From Bilophila wadsworthia ATCC 49260 (GTDB lineage Bacteria; Desulfobacterota; Desulfovibrionia; Desulfovibrionales; Desulfovibrionaceae), in the NCBI RefSeq assembly GCF_000701705.1, contig NZ_JNJP01000005.1, positions 85,740-149,739 on the forward strand: 64,000 bases of DNA, written 5' to 3'. Each line of letters starts with the position of its first letter. Position 1 is the stretch's first letter. Below the pieces are notes generated by a model that was not told the origin of the DNA, searched no databases, and was given only the letters and a program-made list of their open reading frames with translations. The translations under genes were made by a program, and so were the position numbers. Positions 9,226-18,936 of the stretch are shown piece by piece.

Positions 9226-10376
9226 ACGGCGAAAAGGGCATTCTGTTTACTCAGGGCAACGAAGCCTGCGTGCGTGGGGCACTCTATGCGGGGCTGCGTT
9301 TTTTCGCGGGGTATCCGATCACCCCGTCCACAGAGGTGGCGGAACTGCTGTCCGAGAAGCTGCCGCATGTGGGCGGCAGGTTCATTCAGATGGAGGACGA
9401 GATTTCCTCATTGTGCGCCGTGTGCGCGGCGTCGGTGGCTGGGGACAAGGCCATGACCGCGACCAGCGGCCCCGGTTTTTCGCTCATGCAGGAGGCCCTT
9501 GGTTACGCGATCATGGGGGAAATCCCCTGCGTGGTGACCAGCGTGCAGCGCGGCGGGCCGTCCACGGGCCTGCCCACGAAGGTGGCGCAGGGCGACGTGA
9601 ATCAGGCCCGGTGGGGGGTGCACGGCGACCATGCGATCATCGTGCTGACCGCCTCTTCGGTGCAGGACGTCTTTGCCATGACGGTGGAAGGCTTCAATAT
9701 GGCGGAAACCTACCGCACACCGGTGATCCTGCTGTTCGACGAGGTGGTGGGCCACATGCGCGAGCGTCTTGATATGCCGGAACCCGGCGAACTGCCCGTG
9801 GTGGAGCGGCTCCGTACCTCGGTGAAGGCCGGGGTCAACTATTACCCCTACCTGCCCCGTGAGGACGGCCGGCTCCCCATGTCCGACTTCGGCGGGGTGC
9901 ACCGCTACAATGTGACCGGCCTCTACCATGACATCTGGGGTTTTCCCACGGAACAGCCCGAGACCGTCAACAAGCTCCTTTATCACCTTGTGGACAAGAT
10001 CGAGGCCAAGGCCGCCGAAATCGCCCGCTGGAAGGAATACTTCCTCGACGATGCGCAGCAGGTATTCGTTTCTTACGGTAGCGCGGCCCGTAGTGCCCTG
10101 CACCTTGTGCATACGCTGCGCGGGAAGGGCATCCGGGCGGGCCTGCTGGAATTGCAGACCCTCTGGCCGTTCCCGGCGGAACTCGTGCGCGACCGCACCG
10201 AGGGGGCGCGCAACGTCTACGTGGTGGAAATGAACATGGGGCACATCATGGCGCAGGTCAGGCAGGCGGCCTGGAAGCCGGATAGGGTGTTCCTCGTCAA
10301 CCGGGTGGACGGGCAGCTCATCACGCCCACCGACATCGGCAAGGTCATGCGCGTGATCGAAGGAAGGGGGTTCTGA
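9222..10376 (+). CDS. korA: 2-oxoacid:ferredoxin oxidoreductase, alpha subunit
   Basis: The 384-residue alpha subunit has the N-terminal segment ILFTQGNEACVRGALYAGLR with AGYPITPSTEVAE, the TSGPGFSLMQEALGYA pyrimidine-domain motif, and the QRGGPSTGLPTKVAQGD stretch characteristic of KorA/VorA. The C-terminal transketolase-like domain ends at ITPTDIGKVM. The complex oxidatively decarboxylates a 2-oxoacid to acyl-CoA with reduction of ferredoxin. The linked sucCD genes make 2-oxoglutarate the most likely substrate; branched-chain 2-oxoacids remain possible. It overlaps korD and is one base from korB. Confidence 0.9.
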   Translation: MNGEKGILFTQGNEACVRGALYAGLRFFAGYPITPSTEVAELLSEKLPHVGGRFIQMEDEISSLCAVCAASVAGDKAMTATSGPGFSLMQEALGYAIMGEIPCVVTSVQRGGPSTGLPTKVAQGDVNQARWGVHGDHAIIVLTASSVQDVFAMTVEGFNMAETYRTPVILLFDEVVGHMRERLDMPEPGELPVVERLRTSVKAGVNYYPYLPREDGRLPMSDFGGVHRYNVTGLYHDIWGFPTEQPETVNKLLYHLVDKIEAKAAEIARWKEYFLDDAQQVFVSYGSAARSALHLVHTLRGKGIRAGLLELQTLWPFPAELVRDRTEGARNVYVVEMNMGHIMAQVRQAAWKPDRVFLVNRVDGQLITPTDIGKVMRVIEGRGF

Positions 10377-10377
10377 T

Positions 10378-11178
10378 ATGGCCATCCGCTCGTTGATCCG
10401 GGAACGTTTCTTTCCGCACCTGTGGTGCCCCGGCTGCGGCCACGGGCACGTGCTCAACGCCATGCTGCACAGCGTGGACGATCTGGGCTATGATCCCTCG
10501 TCCCTCGTCATGGTGTCCGGCATCGGCTGTTCGGCCCGCATAGCGGGGTACGTGGACTTCCACACCATGCACACGCTGCACGGAAGAGCGCTGGCCTTCG
10601 CCACGGGCATCAAGATGTCGCGGCCCGACCTGCACGTCATCGTGCCGATGGGCGACGGCGACGCGTTGGCCATCGGGGGCAACCATTTCATCCACGCGGC
10701 GCGGCGCAATATCAAGCTCACCGCGATCGTCATGAACAACCGCATCTACGGCATGACCGGAGGGCAGTACTCGCCGCTCTCCGGGATCGGGGTGTCCGCG
10801 ACGACGGCGCCCTACGGCAACATCGACCGCGAGTTCGACACCGTGCGGCTCGCCCTCGGCGCGGGGGCGACCTTCGTGGCGCGGACGACCACCTACCACA
10901 TGCGCGAGATGATCTCGATCTTCAAGAAGGCGCTCCAGCATGAGGGCTTCGCTGTCGTGGAGGTGCTGAGCCAGTGCCCCACGTACTTCGGGCGCAAGAA
11001 CAAGCTCGGCGACGCCGTACGGATGATGGAGCGGTACCGCGACCATACGGCTCCGGTGGGCTCCCCGAAGCTGGCGGAAAACCCCACGCTGGTGCCGCGC
11101 GGCATTTTTACGGATGAGGATCAGCCCGAATACTGCGCCCGCTACGCCTCGATCATCGCCAGCCAGCATCAGGAGTGA
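10378..11178 (+). CDS. korB: 2-oxoacid:ferredoxin oxidoreductase, beta (TPP-binding) subunit
   Basis: The 266-residue beta subunit binds thiamine pyrophosphate. Seen: WCPGCGHGH near residue 17, GIGCSAR, and the TPP/Mg motif GDGDALAIGGNH followed by the NNRIYGMTGGQYSP segment. The terminal CPTYFGRKNKLGD motif is typical of KorB proteins rather than pyruvate oxidoreductases. Start ATG 10378 follows the korA stop by a single base, and korC begins 4 bases after its stop, so all four subunits form one tight transcript. Confidence 0.92.
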   Translation: MAIRSLIRERFFPHLWCPGCGHGHVLNAMLHSVDDLGYDPSSLVMVSGIGCSARIAGYVDFHTMHTLHGRALAFATGIKMSRPDLHVIVPMGDGDALAIGGNHFIHAARRNIKLTAIVMNNRIYGMTGGQYSPLSGIGVSATTAPYGNIDREFDTVRLALGAGATFVARTTTYHMREMISIFKKALQHEGFAVVEVLSQCPTYFGRKNKLGDAVRMMERYRDHTAPVGSPKLAENPTLVPRGIFTDEDQPEYCARYASIIASQHQE

Positions 11179-11181
11179 GTC

Positions 11182-11739
11182 ATGGAAAACGCGTATGCAG
11201 TCTCCCGTTTCCTGTTGTCCGGTTCCGGCGGCCAGGGCGTGATCACCATGGCGATCCTGCTGGCCGAAGCCGCTGTGAAATATGAAGGCCTCGTTGCCGT
11301 GCAATCACAATCCTACGGGCCTGAAGCGCGCGGCGGGGCCACGCGTTCGGACGTGATCCTGTCGCACAAGGCTATCTATTACCCCAAGGTGGAGCAGCCG
11401 AACATCCTCGTAGCGCTCACCGATGCGGCCTGCGTCAAGTACCTGCCGCTGATCCGCCCCGGCGGGCTGTGCATCTATGATACCGAGCTCGTGCATCCGG
11501 GCCGCAAGGTGGAGGCGCAGTTCAAGGGTCTGCCGCTCTGGGGCGCGGTCAGGGAACGCCTCGGTTCGGCGGTTTCGTACAACGTGGCCGTGCTCGGAGC
11601 GCTCGTGACGCTGACCGGAGCGGTACGCATCGGCTCGATCGAGATGGTGCTGGCGGAACGTTTCCCGGCGGCACACCACGAGGGCAATTTGCGGGCCCTG
11701 CATCTTGGCGTCGAGCTTGCGGAACCGTTGCTCGACTGA
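11182..11739 (+). CDS. korC: 2-oxoacid:ferredoxin oxidoreductase, gamma subunit
   Basis: The 185-residue gamma subunit has the glycine-rich SGSGGQGVITMA motif and QSQSYGPEARGGATRSDV, both hallmarks of the CoA-binding gamma subunit in this family. It closes the korDABC unit. A strong hairpin follows before sucC, so the two modules may share a transcript with differential stability. Confidence 0.92.
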   Translation: MENAYAVSRFLLSGSGGQGVITMAILLAEAAVKYEGLVAVQSQSYGPEARGGATRSDVILSHKAIYYPKVEQPNILVALTDAACVKYLPLIRPGGLCIYDTELVHPGRKVEAQFKGLPLWGAVRERLGSAVSYNVAVLGALVTLTGAVRIGSIEMVLAERFPAAHHEGNLRALHLGVELAEPLLD

Positions 11740-11779
11740 CGCCGGGCCAGCACGGAGGCGTTCCCCCCTGGCGCCTCCC

Positions 11780-11814
11780 GCCCCTTCCGCACGGGCCCGG
11801 CGGGCGGAAGGGGC
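11780..11814 (+). other. Strong hairpin between korC and sucC
   Basis: An 11-bp GC-rich stem (11780-11790/11804-11814) with a 13-nt loop lies in the 210-bp korC-sucC gap. There is no U-tract, so it is more likely an RNA stability or processing element than a terminator. Confidence 0.5.
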
Positions 11815-11949
11815 ACCTCCCCGCCCAGCGCGGCGGAGGCATCCGCCGGTTCTCCGCAGGGCGGGGCCGCGGAGGGCAAGGCAGCCCATACGTACAGGGA
11901 AAGGCGATGGCGGAACAAGGCTCTCCATACCATAACAGGGGGCATTTCC

Positions 11950-13134
11950 ATGCATATCCACGAATATCAGGCGAAAAGGCTCTTAAGCGCATACGGGGTA
12001 CCCACGCCGGAGGGACGGCTTGCCGCCACACCCGGAGAAGCGGAGCAGGCCGCACGGGATCTGCCCGGCCCGGTGTGGGTGGTCAAAGCGCAGATCCATG
12101 CCGGGGGCAGGGGCAAGGCTGGCGGCGTGAAGGTGTGCCGCAGCCCGGAAGAGGCCCGTGAGGCCGCCGCGTCCCTGCTCGGCGCACGGCTGGTGACGCC
12201 CCAGACCGGGCCGGACGGCGAGCGCGTCAATGCCGTGTGGATCGAGCGGGGCACGGCGAGCGCCCGGGAGTGCTATCTGGCGGTAGCTCTTGACAGGGCA
12301 TCCCAGTGCCTGACCGTCATGGCTTCGCCGGGCGGCGGCATGGACATCGAGGCTGTGGCGGCCTCCTCGCCGGAGCGGGTCTTCACGGCCCGGCTGGACG
12401 GAGGTCACTACCTGTGGCCTTTTCAGGCCCGGAACCTGTTGGAGGGCTGGGGGCTGGAGTCCGGCCCGGCGCGGGAACTGGCCTCTCTGGTGCGGAGGCT
12501 GGCGGCCCTTGCCGCCGAAAAGGATATGACCCAGCTTGAGATCAACCCGCTGGCCTTGAGCGAAGGGGGCGGATTTGTGGCGTTGGACGCCAAGATGAAC
12601 TTTGACGACAGCGCGCTGAAACGGCATCCCGATATCGCGGCCCTCAGGGATAGGGAGGAGGGCGATCCGCTGGAGCGCGCCGCCGCCGAAAAGGGGCTCA
12701 CCTATGTTCGGCTGGGCGGTTCCATCGGTACGTTGGTGAACGGGGCCGGGCTTGCGATGGCCACGATGGACGCCATCAAGCAGGCTGGGGCCGAGCCTGC
12801 CAACTTCCTTGACGCCGGGGGCGGGGCCAGCGAGGAGACCGTCGCCGCCGGGTTTTCGATCATGCTTTCCGACCCGCATGTCCGGGGCATCCTTATCAAT
12901 ATTTTCGGGGGTATCCTGCGTTGCGACATCGTGGCGCACGGCATTGTGAACGCGGCCCGCAAACTGGACATCGCCGTGCCGCTGGTGGTGCGGCTCGAAG
13001 GGACCAACGTGGCGGAAGGGCGGCGCATCCTCCGGGAAAGCGGCCTCCGGTTCCACACCGCTTCCTCCATGTCCGAGGCGGCCCGCCTGATCGTCGGGCT
13101 CGCGGCGGAATCCCCTCAGGAGGCAGGTGTATGA
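11950..13134 (+). CDS. sucC: Succinyl-CoA synthetase (NDP-forming), beta subunit
   Basis: The 394-residue ATP-grasp subunit begins MHIHEYQAKRLLSAYGVPTP and contains VVKAQIHAGGRGKAGGVK (nucleotide-binding loop), EINPLAL and ALDAKMNFDD (metal ligands), and the INIFGGILRCDIVAHGI stretch of the CoA-ligase domain. With SucD it interconverts succinyl-CoA, NDP and phosphate with succinate, NTP and CoA. Its position directly after the ferredoxin-dependent 2-oxoacid oxidoreductase indicates substrate-level phosphorylation in the acyl-CoA to acid direction. The stop overlaps the sucD start (ATGA). Confidence 0.93.
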   Translation: MHIHEYQAKRLLSAYGVPTPEGRLAATPGEAEQAARDLPGPVWVVKAQIHAGGRGKAGGVKVCRSPEEAREAAASLLGARLVTPQTGPDGERVNAVWIERGTASARECYLAVALDRASQCLTVMASPGGGMDIEAVAASSPERVFTARLDGGHYLWPFQARNLLEGWGLESGPARELASLVRRLAALAAEKDMTQLEINPLALSEGGGFVALDAKMNFDDSALKRHPDIAALRDREEGDPLERAAAEKGLTYVRLGGSIGTLVNGAGLAMATMDAIKQAGAEPANFLDAGGGASEETVAAGFSIMLSDPHVRGILINIFGGILRCDIVAHGIVNAARKLDIAVPLVVRLEGTNVAEGRRILRESGLRFHTASSMSEAARLIVGLAAESPQEAGV

Positions 13135-14003
13135 GTATCCTGATAGACGACGGGAGCCGGGTGCTGGTGCAGGGCATCACCGGCCGGGAAGGGCAGTTCC
13201 ATACGGAACGGATGATCCGCTACGGGACTCGCGTGGTCGGCGGCGTGACCCCCGGGCGGGGCGGGCAGTCCACGCTCGGCGTGCCGGTGTTCGATTCGGT
13301 GAGACAGGCCGTCCGCGAGACAGGGGCCGACGTCAGTGTGGCGTTCGTGCCCGCGGCGCTGGCGGCGGACGCGGCCTGCGAAGCGTCGGAGGCGGGCATC
13401 CGGCTCGTGGTGGTCATCGCCGAGCATGTCCCGGTTCTGGATATGGTGCGGGTGAAAGCCTTCTTCAGGGAACGCGGCACGCTGCTCGTGGGCCCCAACT
13501 GCCCGGGCATTATCAGCCCCGGCAAGTGCAAGGTCGGGATCATGCCCGGCTACATCCACCGCCCCGGCGGCGTCGGGCTGGTGAGCCGCTCCGGGACGCT
13601 GACCTATGAGGCCGTGCACCAGCTCACGGCGGCGGGGCTCGGGCAAAGTTCTTGTGTCGGCATTGGCGGCGACCCCATCCACGGGCTGAGCTTCGTGGAC
13701 CTGCTCAAGCTGTACGGAGACGACCCGGAAACCGAGGCCGTGTGCCTCATCGGGGAAATCGGCGGCGACGCCGAGGAGCGCGCGGCCGAATATATCCGCT
13801 CAAGCCGCTATCCGAAACCGGTATTCGGGTTCATTGCGGGCCTGACCGCCCCACCCGGAAAGCGCATGGGCCATGCCGGGGCCATCATCAGCGGCACGTC
13901 GGGCCGGGGCGAGGACAAGATCGCGGCCTTTGAGGAGGCTGGCGTAACCGTTATCCGTGAACTCGGCTCCTTCGGAAGCGTCGTTGCGCAAAAGCTGCTT
14001 TGA
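13131..14003 (+). CDS. sucD: Succinyl-CoA synthetase, alpha subunit
   Basis: The 290-residue alpha subunit has the N-terminal CoA-binding Rossmann motif VLVQGITGREGQFHTERM, GGVTPGRGGQ, the GPNCPGIISPGKCKVGIMPG signature, and the active-site phosphohistidine His248 in MGHAGAIISG. ATG 13131 overlaps the sucC stop by 4 bp and follows AGGAGG. Length and all catalytic motifs are normal. Confidence 0.95.
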   Translation: MSILIDDGSRVLVQGITGREGQFHTERMIRYGTRVVGGVTPGRGGQSTLGVPVFDSVRQAVRETGADVSVAFVPAALAADAACEASEAGIRLVVVIAEHVPVLDMVRVKAFFRERGTLLVGPNCPGIISPGKCKVGIMPGYIHRPGGVGLVSRSGTLTYEAVHQLTAAGLGQSSCVGIGGDPIHGLSFVDLLKLYGDDPETEAVCLIGEIGGDAEERAAEYIRSSRYPKPVFGFIAGLTAPPGKRMGHAGAIISGTSGRGEDKIAAFEEAGVTVIRELGSFGSVVAQKLL

Positions 14004-14718
14004 GCGGAGAGCTTTGTCGCCGTCAGCAAGGCTCGGCTTCTTTCCCATTACGCATGGGGGCAAGACTTCCCGAGCCGCTGGGCCTCCCCGCTCCGTGAAG
14101 GGATGGCACTATCCGGGCTTTCATTGTTCCGCTTCTTGCCAACCTTTTCACGGTCGGCACCGGATACGGCTCCCCGTCTGCTGCTTGCCGTTCTTTCCCT
14201 GAAATGGAGGAAAGTGTCCATAAACGGCATAGTGTTTTCCAACTGCCTTGGTTTTATGCAAAGAATAAAGTTGTTCATGGATTTGAAGTATGGGTTCTTG
14301 AACACATCCATTCAAGACTAAAGATACCTGCCAAAAATATAAAAAGAACCGCCGAAAATATCCATATGATAAGTATCCGGTATGAAAATTTCGGAAAAAG
14401 ATTTTATTAGTATTCTTTGGCACTCATTCTTTATGTGATTTTTTTATTCAGATTGATCAAGTGAGCGTTTTACATTAACAATCATTATAAGGAATAATGT
14501 CTCTCCAATAATGATTGCAGGAGAGGCAGTGCCTTTCTTTATACCTTTTTATAACGCCCTTTATGCGGCTTTGAGCGGCATTGCGGGACGTTTTCCTTAC
14601 GGTGCAGGTATCCTGCCCCATTCTGGCCGCAGGGAGGTGAGTTTCCGAGGGTGCCAGCCTCGACAGTTTTTTGTGATCCGACGACATACTTCCCGTTTCA
14701 ATGCGAAAGGAGTTCTTC
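14004..14718. other. Non-coding gap upstream of putA
   Basis: No credible gene. Bases 14270-14520 are AT-rich and likely contain the putA promoter. A TGGCAC at 14417 resembles the -24 half of a sigma-54 promoter, but the -12 half is missing. No clear terminator for sucD is visible. Confidence 0.45.
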
Positions 14719-17700
14719 ATGGATCAGCAGATTGAACAGAAAATCGTAGAGCGTGGGCAAGAATTCTTCAACAGCATCAGCGGAGAGGCCCCTTCCATTT
14801 TCAACAAGGGCTGGTGGACTGGAAAAGTCATGGACTGGTCCATGAAAAACGAGGACTTCAAGGTGCAGTTGTTCCGCTTCGTGGACGTGCTGCCCTACCT
14901 GAACACCTCGGAATCCCTGCTGCGGCATATCCGCGAGTATTTCGCCTCCAGCGGCTCCGAAGTGCCCTCAGTCCTGCGCTGGGGCGCGGGGAAGGCCGGG
15001 CTCGGCGGCGCGCTGACCGCCAAAATCATGGGCGGGGCCATCCGTTCCAACATCGAGAGCATGGGCCGCCAGTTCATCATCGGCCAGAACGTCAAGGAAG
15101 CGATGGGAGGGCTGGCCAAACTGCGCAAGGACGGCTTCGCCTTTACCGTCGACCTGCTCGGCGAAGCCTCGGTCAACGAGGAGGAAAGCGACGCCTATGC
15201 CGCCGGTTACCATGAGGTACTGGACGCGCTGGCGGAGGAGCAGAAGAAATGGCCCGCCCTGTCTGGGAACGGGCCTGACAACGGGATGGATTGGGGATCC
15301 ATGCCCAAGGTGAACATCTCCATCAAGCCTTCGGCCCTCTATTCACGGGCGAACCCCGTAGCGCTGGAGGATTCCGTGGAAGGCATCTACCGGCGGCTGG
15401 CACCCCTCTACCAGAAAACCATCGATATGGGCGGGTTCATGTGTATCGACATGGAACAGCTCAAATACCGCGAAATCACCGTAGAGCTGTTCAAGCGCCT
15501 GCGTTCCGCCCCGGAATTCCGCCATTATCCGCATCTTTGCCTTGTCCAGCAGGCCTATCTGAAGGATACGGAACAGGCTGTCCGTGATCTCATCGCTTGG
15601 GCTAGGAAAGAAAAGCTGCCCATCGCCCTGCGGCTGGTCAAGGGGGCGTATTGGGACGCGGAAACCGTGTTCGCGAAGCAGTGCGACTGGCCCGTCCCGG
15701 TGTGGACGCACAAGCCCGAAAGCGACATGGCCCATGAGAAAATTTCCCGCCTCATCCTCGAGAACCACGACATCGTCTATTTCGCGTGCGCATCGCACAA
15801 CGTGCGCAGCATCGCGGCGGTCATGGAGTATGCGCGGCAGTTGGACGTTCCCGAAGAACGCTATGAATTTCAGGTGCTTTACGGCATGGCCGAACCCGTA
15901 CGCAAGGGCCTGCGCAACGTGGCTGGCCGTGTGCGCCTCTATTGCCCCTACGGAAAGCTGATCCCCGGCATGGCCTATCTCGTGCGCCGCCTGCTGGAAA
16001 ACACCGCCAACGAATCCTTCCTGCGCCAGAGCTTCGCGGACGGCGCGGCGGTCGAGCTGCTGATGGAAAACCCCGCCGTCACGCTGGAACGAGAACTCGC
16101 CGCCCGGCAGGAGAAGGCGCCGCCAAATGAGGAAGGGCCCTTCCCGCCGTTCAGGAACGAGCCGCCGGTGGACTTCACCATCCCCGAAAAGCGGAAGGCG
16201 TACGCGCAGGGCATCGCTGCGGTGCGCGCGGCGGAGGGCCGGACCCTGCCGCTCTACATCGACGGCAAGGATGTGGCCACGGAAACCCTGCTGCCGACGG
16301 TCAACCCCGCCGATCCCGGTGAAGTGCTGGCCCAAGTATGCCAGGCGGGCCGGGAAGAGATCGACCGCGCCCTTGCCGGGGCCAAGGCCGCCTTCCCCGC
16401 GTGGCGCGACACCCCGCCGCTGGAACGCGCGCAGTACATGCACAAGGCCGCTGCCGTGGCCCGGCGGCGTATCTACGAAATGGCGGCGCTCCAGACGCTG
16501 GAGGTCGGCAAGCCTTGGGAACAGGCTTACGGCGACGTGGGCGAGGGCATCGACTTCCTCGAATACTACGCCCGCGACATGCTCCGCCTCAGCGTGCCCC
16601 GGCGCATGGGCCGCGCGCCCGGCGAGCACAACGTCCTGTTCTACCAGCCCAAGGGCGTGGCCGCCGTCATCGCGCCGTGGAACTTCCCCTTCGCCATTGC
16701 GATGGGCATGGTTTCGGCCGCAATCGTCACTGGCAACCCGGTGGTGTTCAAGCCTTCGTCCCTGTCCTCGGCCATCGGCTACAATCTTGTGGAAATCTTC
16801 AAGGAAGTGGGGCTCCCCGCCGGGGTCTTCAACTATTGCCCCGGCCAGAGCTCAGTCATGGGCGACTATCTGGTGGAACACCCGGACATCAGCCTCATCT
16901 GCTTTACCGGTTCGATGGACGTGGGCCTGCACATCGTGGAAAAGGCGGCCAAGGTGCAGCCGGGCCAGCGGCAGGTCAAGCGGGTCATCGCGGAAATGGG
17001 CGGCAAGAACGCCACCATCGTGGACGACGATGCCGACCTTGACGAAGCCGTGTCGCAGGTCGTGTATTCGGCCTTCGGTTTTCAGGGGCAGAAGTGCTCG
17101 GCCTGCTCGCGCGTGATCGTGCTCGACGCCATCTACGACACTTTTGTCCAGCGTCTGGCGTTGGCGGCGCAATCCCTGCGGATCGGCCCCGCCGAGAACC
17201 CGGAGAACTTCCTTGGCCCGTTGGCCGACGCTTCCCTGCAAAAGAACGTGCTCGAATACATCAAGATAGCCGAAGCCGAGGGGAAGACGCTCGTCAAGCG
17301 TTCCGATCTGCCGGACAAGGGCGCGTATGTGCCGTTGTTGATCGTTGAGGATGTCATGCCGGAACACCGCATTGCGCAGGAAGAGGTCTTCGGCCCGGTG
17401 CTCGCCGTGATGCGGGCCAAGGATTTCGACGAGGCCCTTGAGCTCGCCCTGTCCACACGCTTCGCCCTGACCGGGGCCGTGTTCTCGCGTAGCCCTGAAA
17501 ACCTCGCCAAGGCGCGCGAAAAATTCCGGGTGGGCAACCTTTACCTCAATAAGGGCAGTACCGGCGCGATGGTGGGCCGCCAGCCCTTCGGCGGGTTCAA
17601 CATGTCGGGCGTCGGCTCGAAGACGGGCGGCCCCGACTACCTGCTCCAGTTCATGGACCCGCGTTGTGTGACGGAAAATACCATCCGGCGCGGCTTCACG

Positions 17701-17730
17701 CCCATCGCCGAAGACGACGACTGGGTATAG
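14719..17730 (+). CDS. putA: Bifunctional proline dehydrogenase / glutamate semialdehyde dehydrogenase
   Basis: The 1003-residue enzyme oxidises proline to glutamate. The PRODH TIM barrel (about 90-450) shows the IALRLVKGAYWDAE and YCPYGKLIPGMAYLVRR motifs; the latter Arg pair binds the substrate carboxylate. The aldehyde dehydrogenase domain (about 500-1003) shows PWNFPFAIAMGM, FTGSMDVG, EMGGKN and the catalytic Cys793 in GQKCSACSR. The N-terminal ribbon-helix-helix domain of regulatory PutAs is absent, so it should not repress itself. ATG 14719 with AAAGGAG upstream is preferred over ATG 14701. Electrons from PRODH would enter the quinone pool. Product glutamate could feed the Kor/Suc steps encoded upstream. 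Confidence 0.95.
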   Translation: MDQQIEQKIVERGQEFFNSISGEAPSIFNKGWWTGKVMDWSMKNEDFKVQLFRFVDVLPYLNTSESLLRHIREYFASSGSEVPSVLRWGAGKAGLGGALTAKIMGGAIRSNIESMGRQFIIGQNVKEAMGGLAKLRKDGFAFTVDLLGEASVNEEESDAYAAGYHEVLDALAEEQKKWPALSGNGPDNGMDWGSMPKVNISIKPSALYSRANPVALEDSVEGIYRRLAPLYQKTIDMGGFMCIDMEQLKYREITVELFKRLRSAPEFRHYPHLCLVQQAYLKDTEQAVRDLIAWARKEKLPIALRLVKGAYWDAETVFAKQCDWPVPVWTHKPESDMAHEKISRLILENHDIVYFACASHNVRSIAAVMEYARQLDVPEERYEFQVLYGMAEPVRKGLRNVAGRVRLYCPYGKLIPGMAYLVRRLLENTANESFLRQSFADGAAVELLMENPAVTLERELAARQEKAPPNEEGPFPPFRNEPPVDFTIPEKRKAYAQGIAAVRAAEGRTLPLYIDGKDVATETLLPTVNPADPGEVLAQVCQAGREEIDRALAGAKAAFPAWRDTPPLERAQYMHKAAAVARRRIYEMAALQTLEVGKPWEQAYGDVGEGIDFLEYYARDMLRLSVPRRMGRAPGEHNVLFYQPKGVAAVIAPWNFPFAIAMGMVSAAIVTGNPVVFKPSSLSSAIGYNLVEIFKEVGLPAGVFNYCPGQSSVMGDYLVEHPDISLICFTGSMDVGLHIVEKAAKVQPGQRQVKRVIAEMGGKNATIVDDDADLDEAVSQVVYSAFGFQGQKCSACSRVIVLDAIYDTFVQRLALAAQSLRIGPAENPENFLGPLADASLQKNVLEYIKIAEAEGKTLVKRSDLPDKGAYVPLLIVEDVMPEHRIAQEEVFGPVLAVMRAKDFDEALELALSTRFALTGAVFSRSPENLAKAREKFRVGNLYLNKGSTGAMVGRQPFGGFNMSGVGSKTGGPDYLLQFMDPRCVTENTIRRGFTPIAEDDDWV

Positions 17731-17977
17731 CCGGAAAAGATGCGGGCGTGCCCATGCCGCCTTCAGGGGAGTATGGGCACGCCCCAGAATGGAGCCGCAC
17801 CGCCGGATCGGGCGGGTAACGCTTCCCGCAACAGGGCTAAGGGGCTATAGGCTCGCTTGAGCGCGGTACCCTGCTCAGGGGAAGGGCGGCGGATGCCCGG
17901 GGGCATGGCAACGCAGGCGGGAAGGGCCCTCAAGGAAGGAATAAGGACTTTTTTTGCCTGTAAGAAGGTTGCTGGGT

Positions 17978-18019
17978 AAACCAAAAGCGGAACGCGATAT
18001 GGCGTTCCGCTTTTGGTTT
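17978..18019. terminator. Bidirectional terminator between putA and livF
   Basis: A perfect 18-bp inverted repeat (17978-17995/18002-18019) with a 6-nt loop has A-rich and T-rich ends, so it can terminate transcripts from both strands. It sits between convergent putA and livF. Confidence 0.88.
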
Positions 18020-18033
18020 CTCCGGTGGGGGGC

Positions 18034-18780
18034 TCAGTTTTCTTGCCCATTTTCCTGCCCGCCGCCAAGGTAGGCCGCCTGCACGTCCGGATTGGCGAGC
18101 AGCGCTTCCGAGGCGTCTTCCATGACGACCCTGCCCACTTCGATGACGTAGCCGCGCGAGGCGAGCTTCAGGGCGGCGCGGGCGTTCTGCTCCACGAGGA
18201 TGACGGTCACGCCCTGGCGGTTGATCTTGCGCACGGAGTCGAAGATCGAGCGCACCAGCAGCGGCGCAAGGCCGAGGGACGGCTCGTCGAGGAGCAGCAC
18301 CTTGGGGTCGGCCATGAGCGCGCGGGCGATGGCGAGCATCTGCTGTTCGCCGCCGGAGAGGGTTCCGGCAAGCTGCCCTTCCCGTTCCGCGAGGCGGGGG
18401 AAGAGGTCGAATATCCATTTCCGTATCTTGGCGGAACGGCCTCTGTCCTTGCTCGTGAAGGCCCCCAGATCGAGGTTTTCCCGTACGGACAGGGTACCGA
18501 AGACGCGCCGCCCTTCCGGGGACTGCGTAATGCCCAGCCGCACGATTTCATGGCTCGGTATGGTGTGCAGGGGCCTGCCCTGAAAAAGGATGCTTCCTCC
18601 GCTCGGTTTCCTCAGCCCGCTGATGGTCGTGAGCGTGGTGGTTTTCCCCGCCCCGTTGGCACCGAGGATGGTGACGATCTCGCCTTGTTCGACGTGTACG
18701 CTGATGCCGTGCAGCGCTTCCACTTTGCCGTAGCTCACGCGCAGATCGCGCAATTCCAGATAGGTGGTGGCCTCGCTCAT
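18034..18780 (-). CDS. livF: Branched-chain/amino-acid ABC transporter ATP-binding protein
   Basis: The 248-residue ATPase has Walker A GANGAGKTT, signature LSGGEQQMLAIARAL, Walker B VLLLDEPSLGL, and ends at the family-typical NPDVQAAYLGG. It energises import through LivHM together with LivG. Start at 18780 is set by AAAGGAG four bases upstream and family length. It lies 156 bp after livG, the largest gap in the operon. Confidence 0.92.
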   Translation of the reverse strand: MSEATTYLELRDLRVSYGKVEALHGISVHVEQGEIVTILGANGAGKTTTLTTISGLRKPSGGSILFQGRPLHTIPSHEIVRLGITQSPEGRRVFGTLSVRENLDLGAFTSKDRGRSAKIRKWIFDLFPRLAEREGQLAGTLSGGEQQMLAIARALMADPKVLLLDEPSLGLAPLLVRSIFDSVRKINRQGVTVILVEQNARAALKLASRGYVIEVGRVVMEDASEALLANPDVQAAYLGGGQENGQEN

Positions 18781-18936
18781 ATGACTCCTTTGGGGCGTCC
18801 CCCTGTCCCGCCCGCGGCGGGGGTGGCCCGCGGCGTGCATCCGCCGCCGGTGCGGTTTCGTTTGGGGGCGGCACGCCGGTTCAAAATATGCATACCCCGG
18901 GGAAACAGGATGTTCCCTCCGCAGCGTCAACAGCCC

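Noticed and set aside
14415..14432. Sigma-54 promoter upstream of putA (TGGCAC)
   Set aside because: The GC of the -12 element is absent at the required distance.
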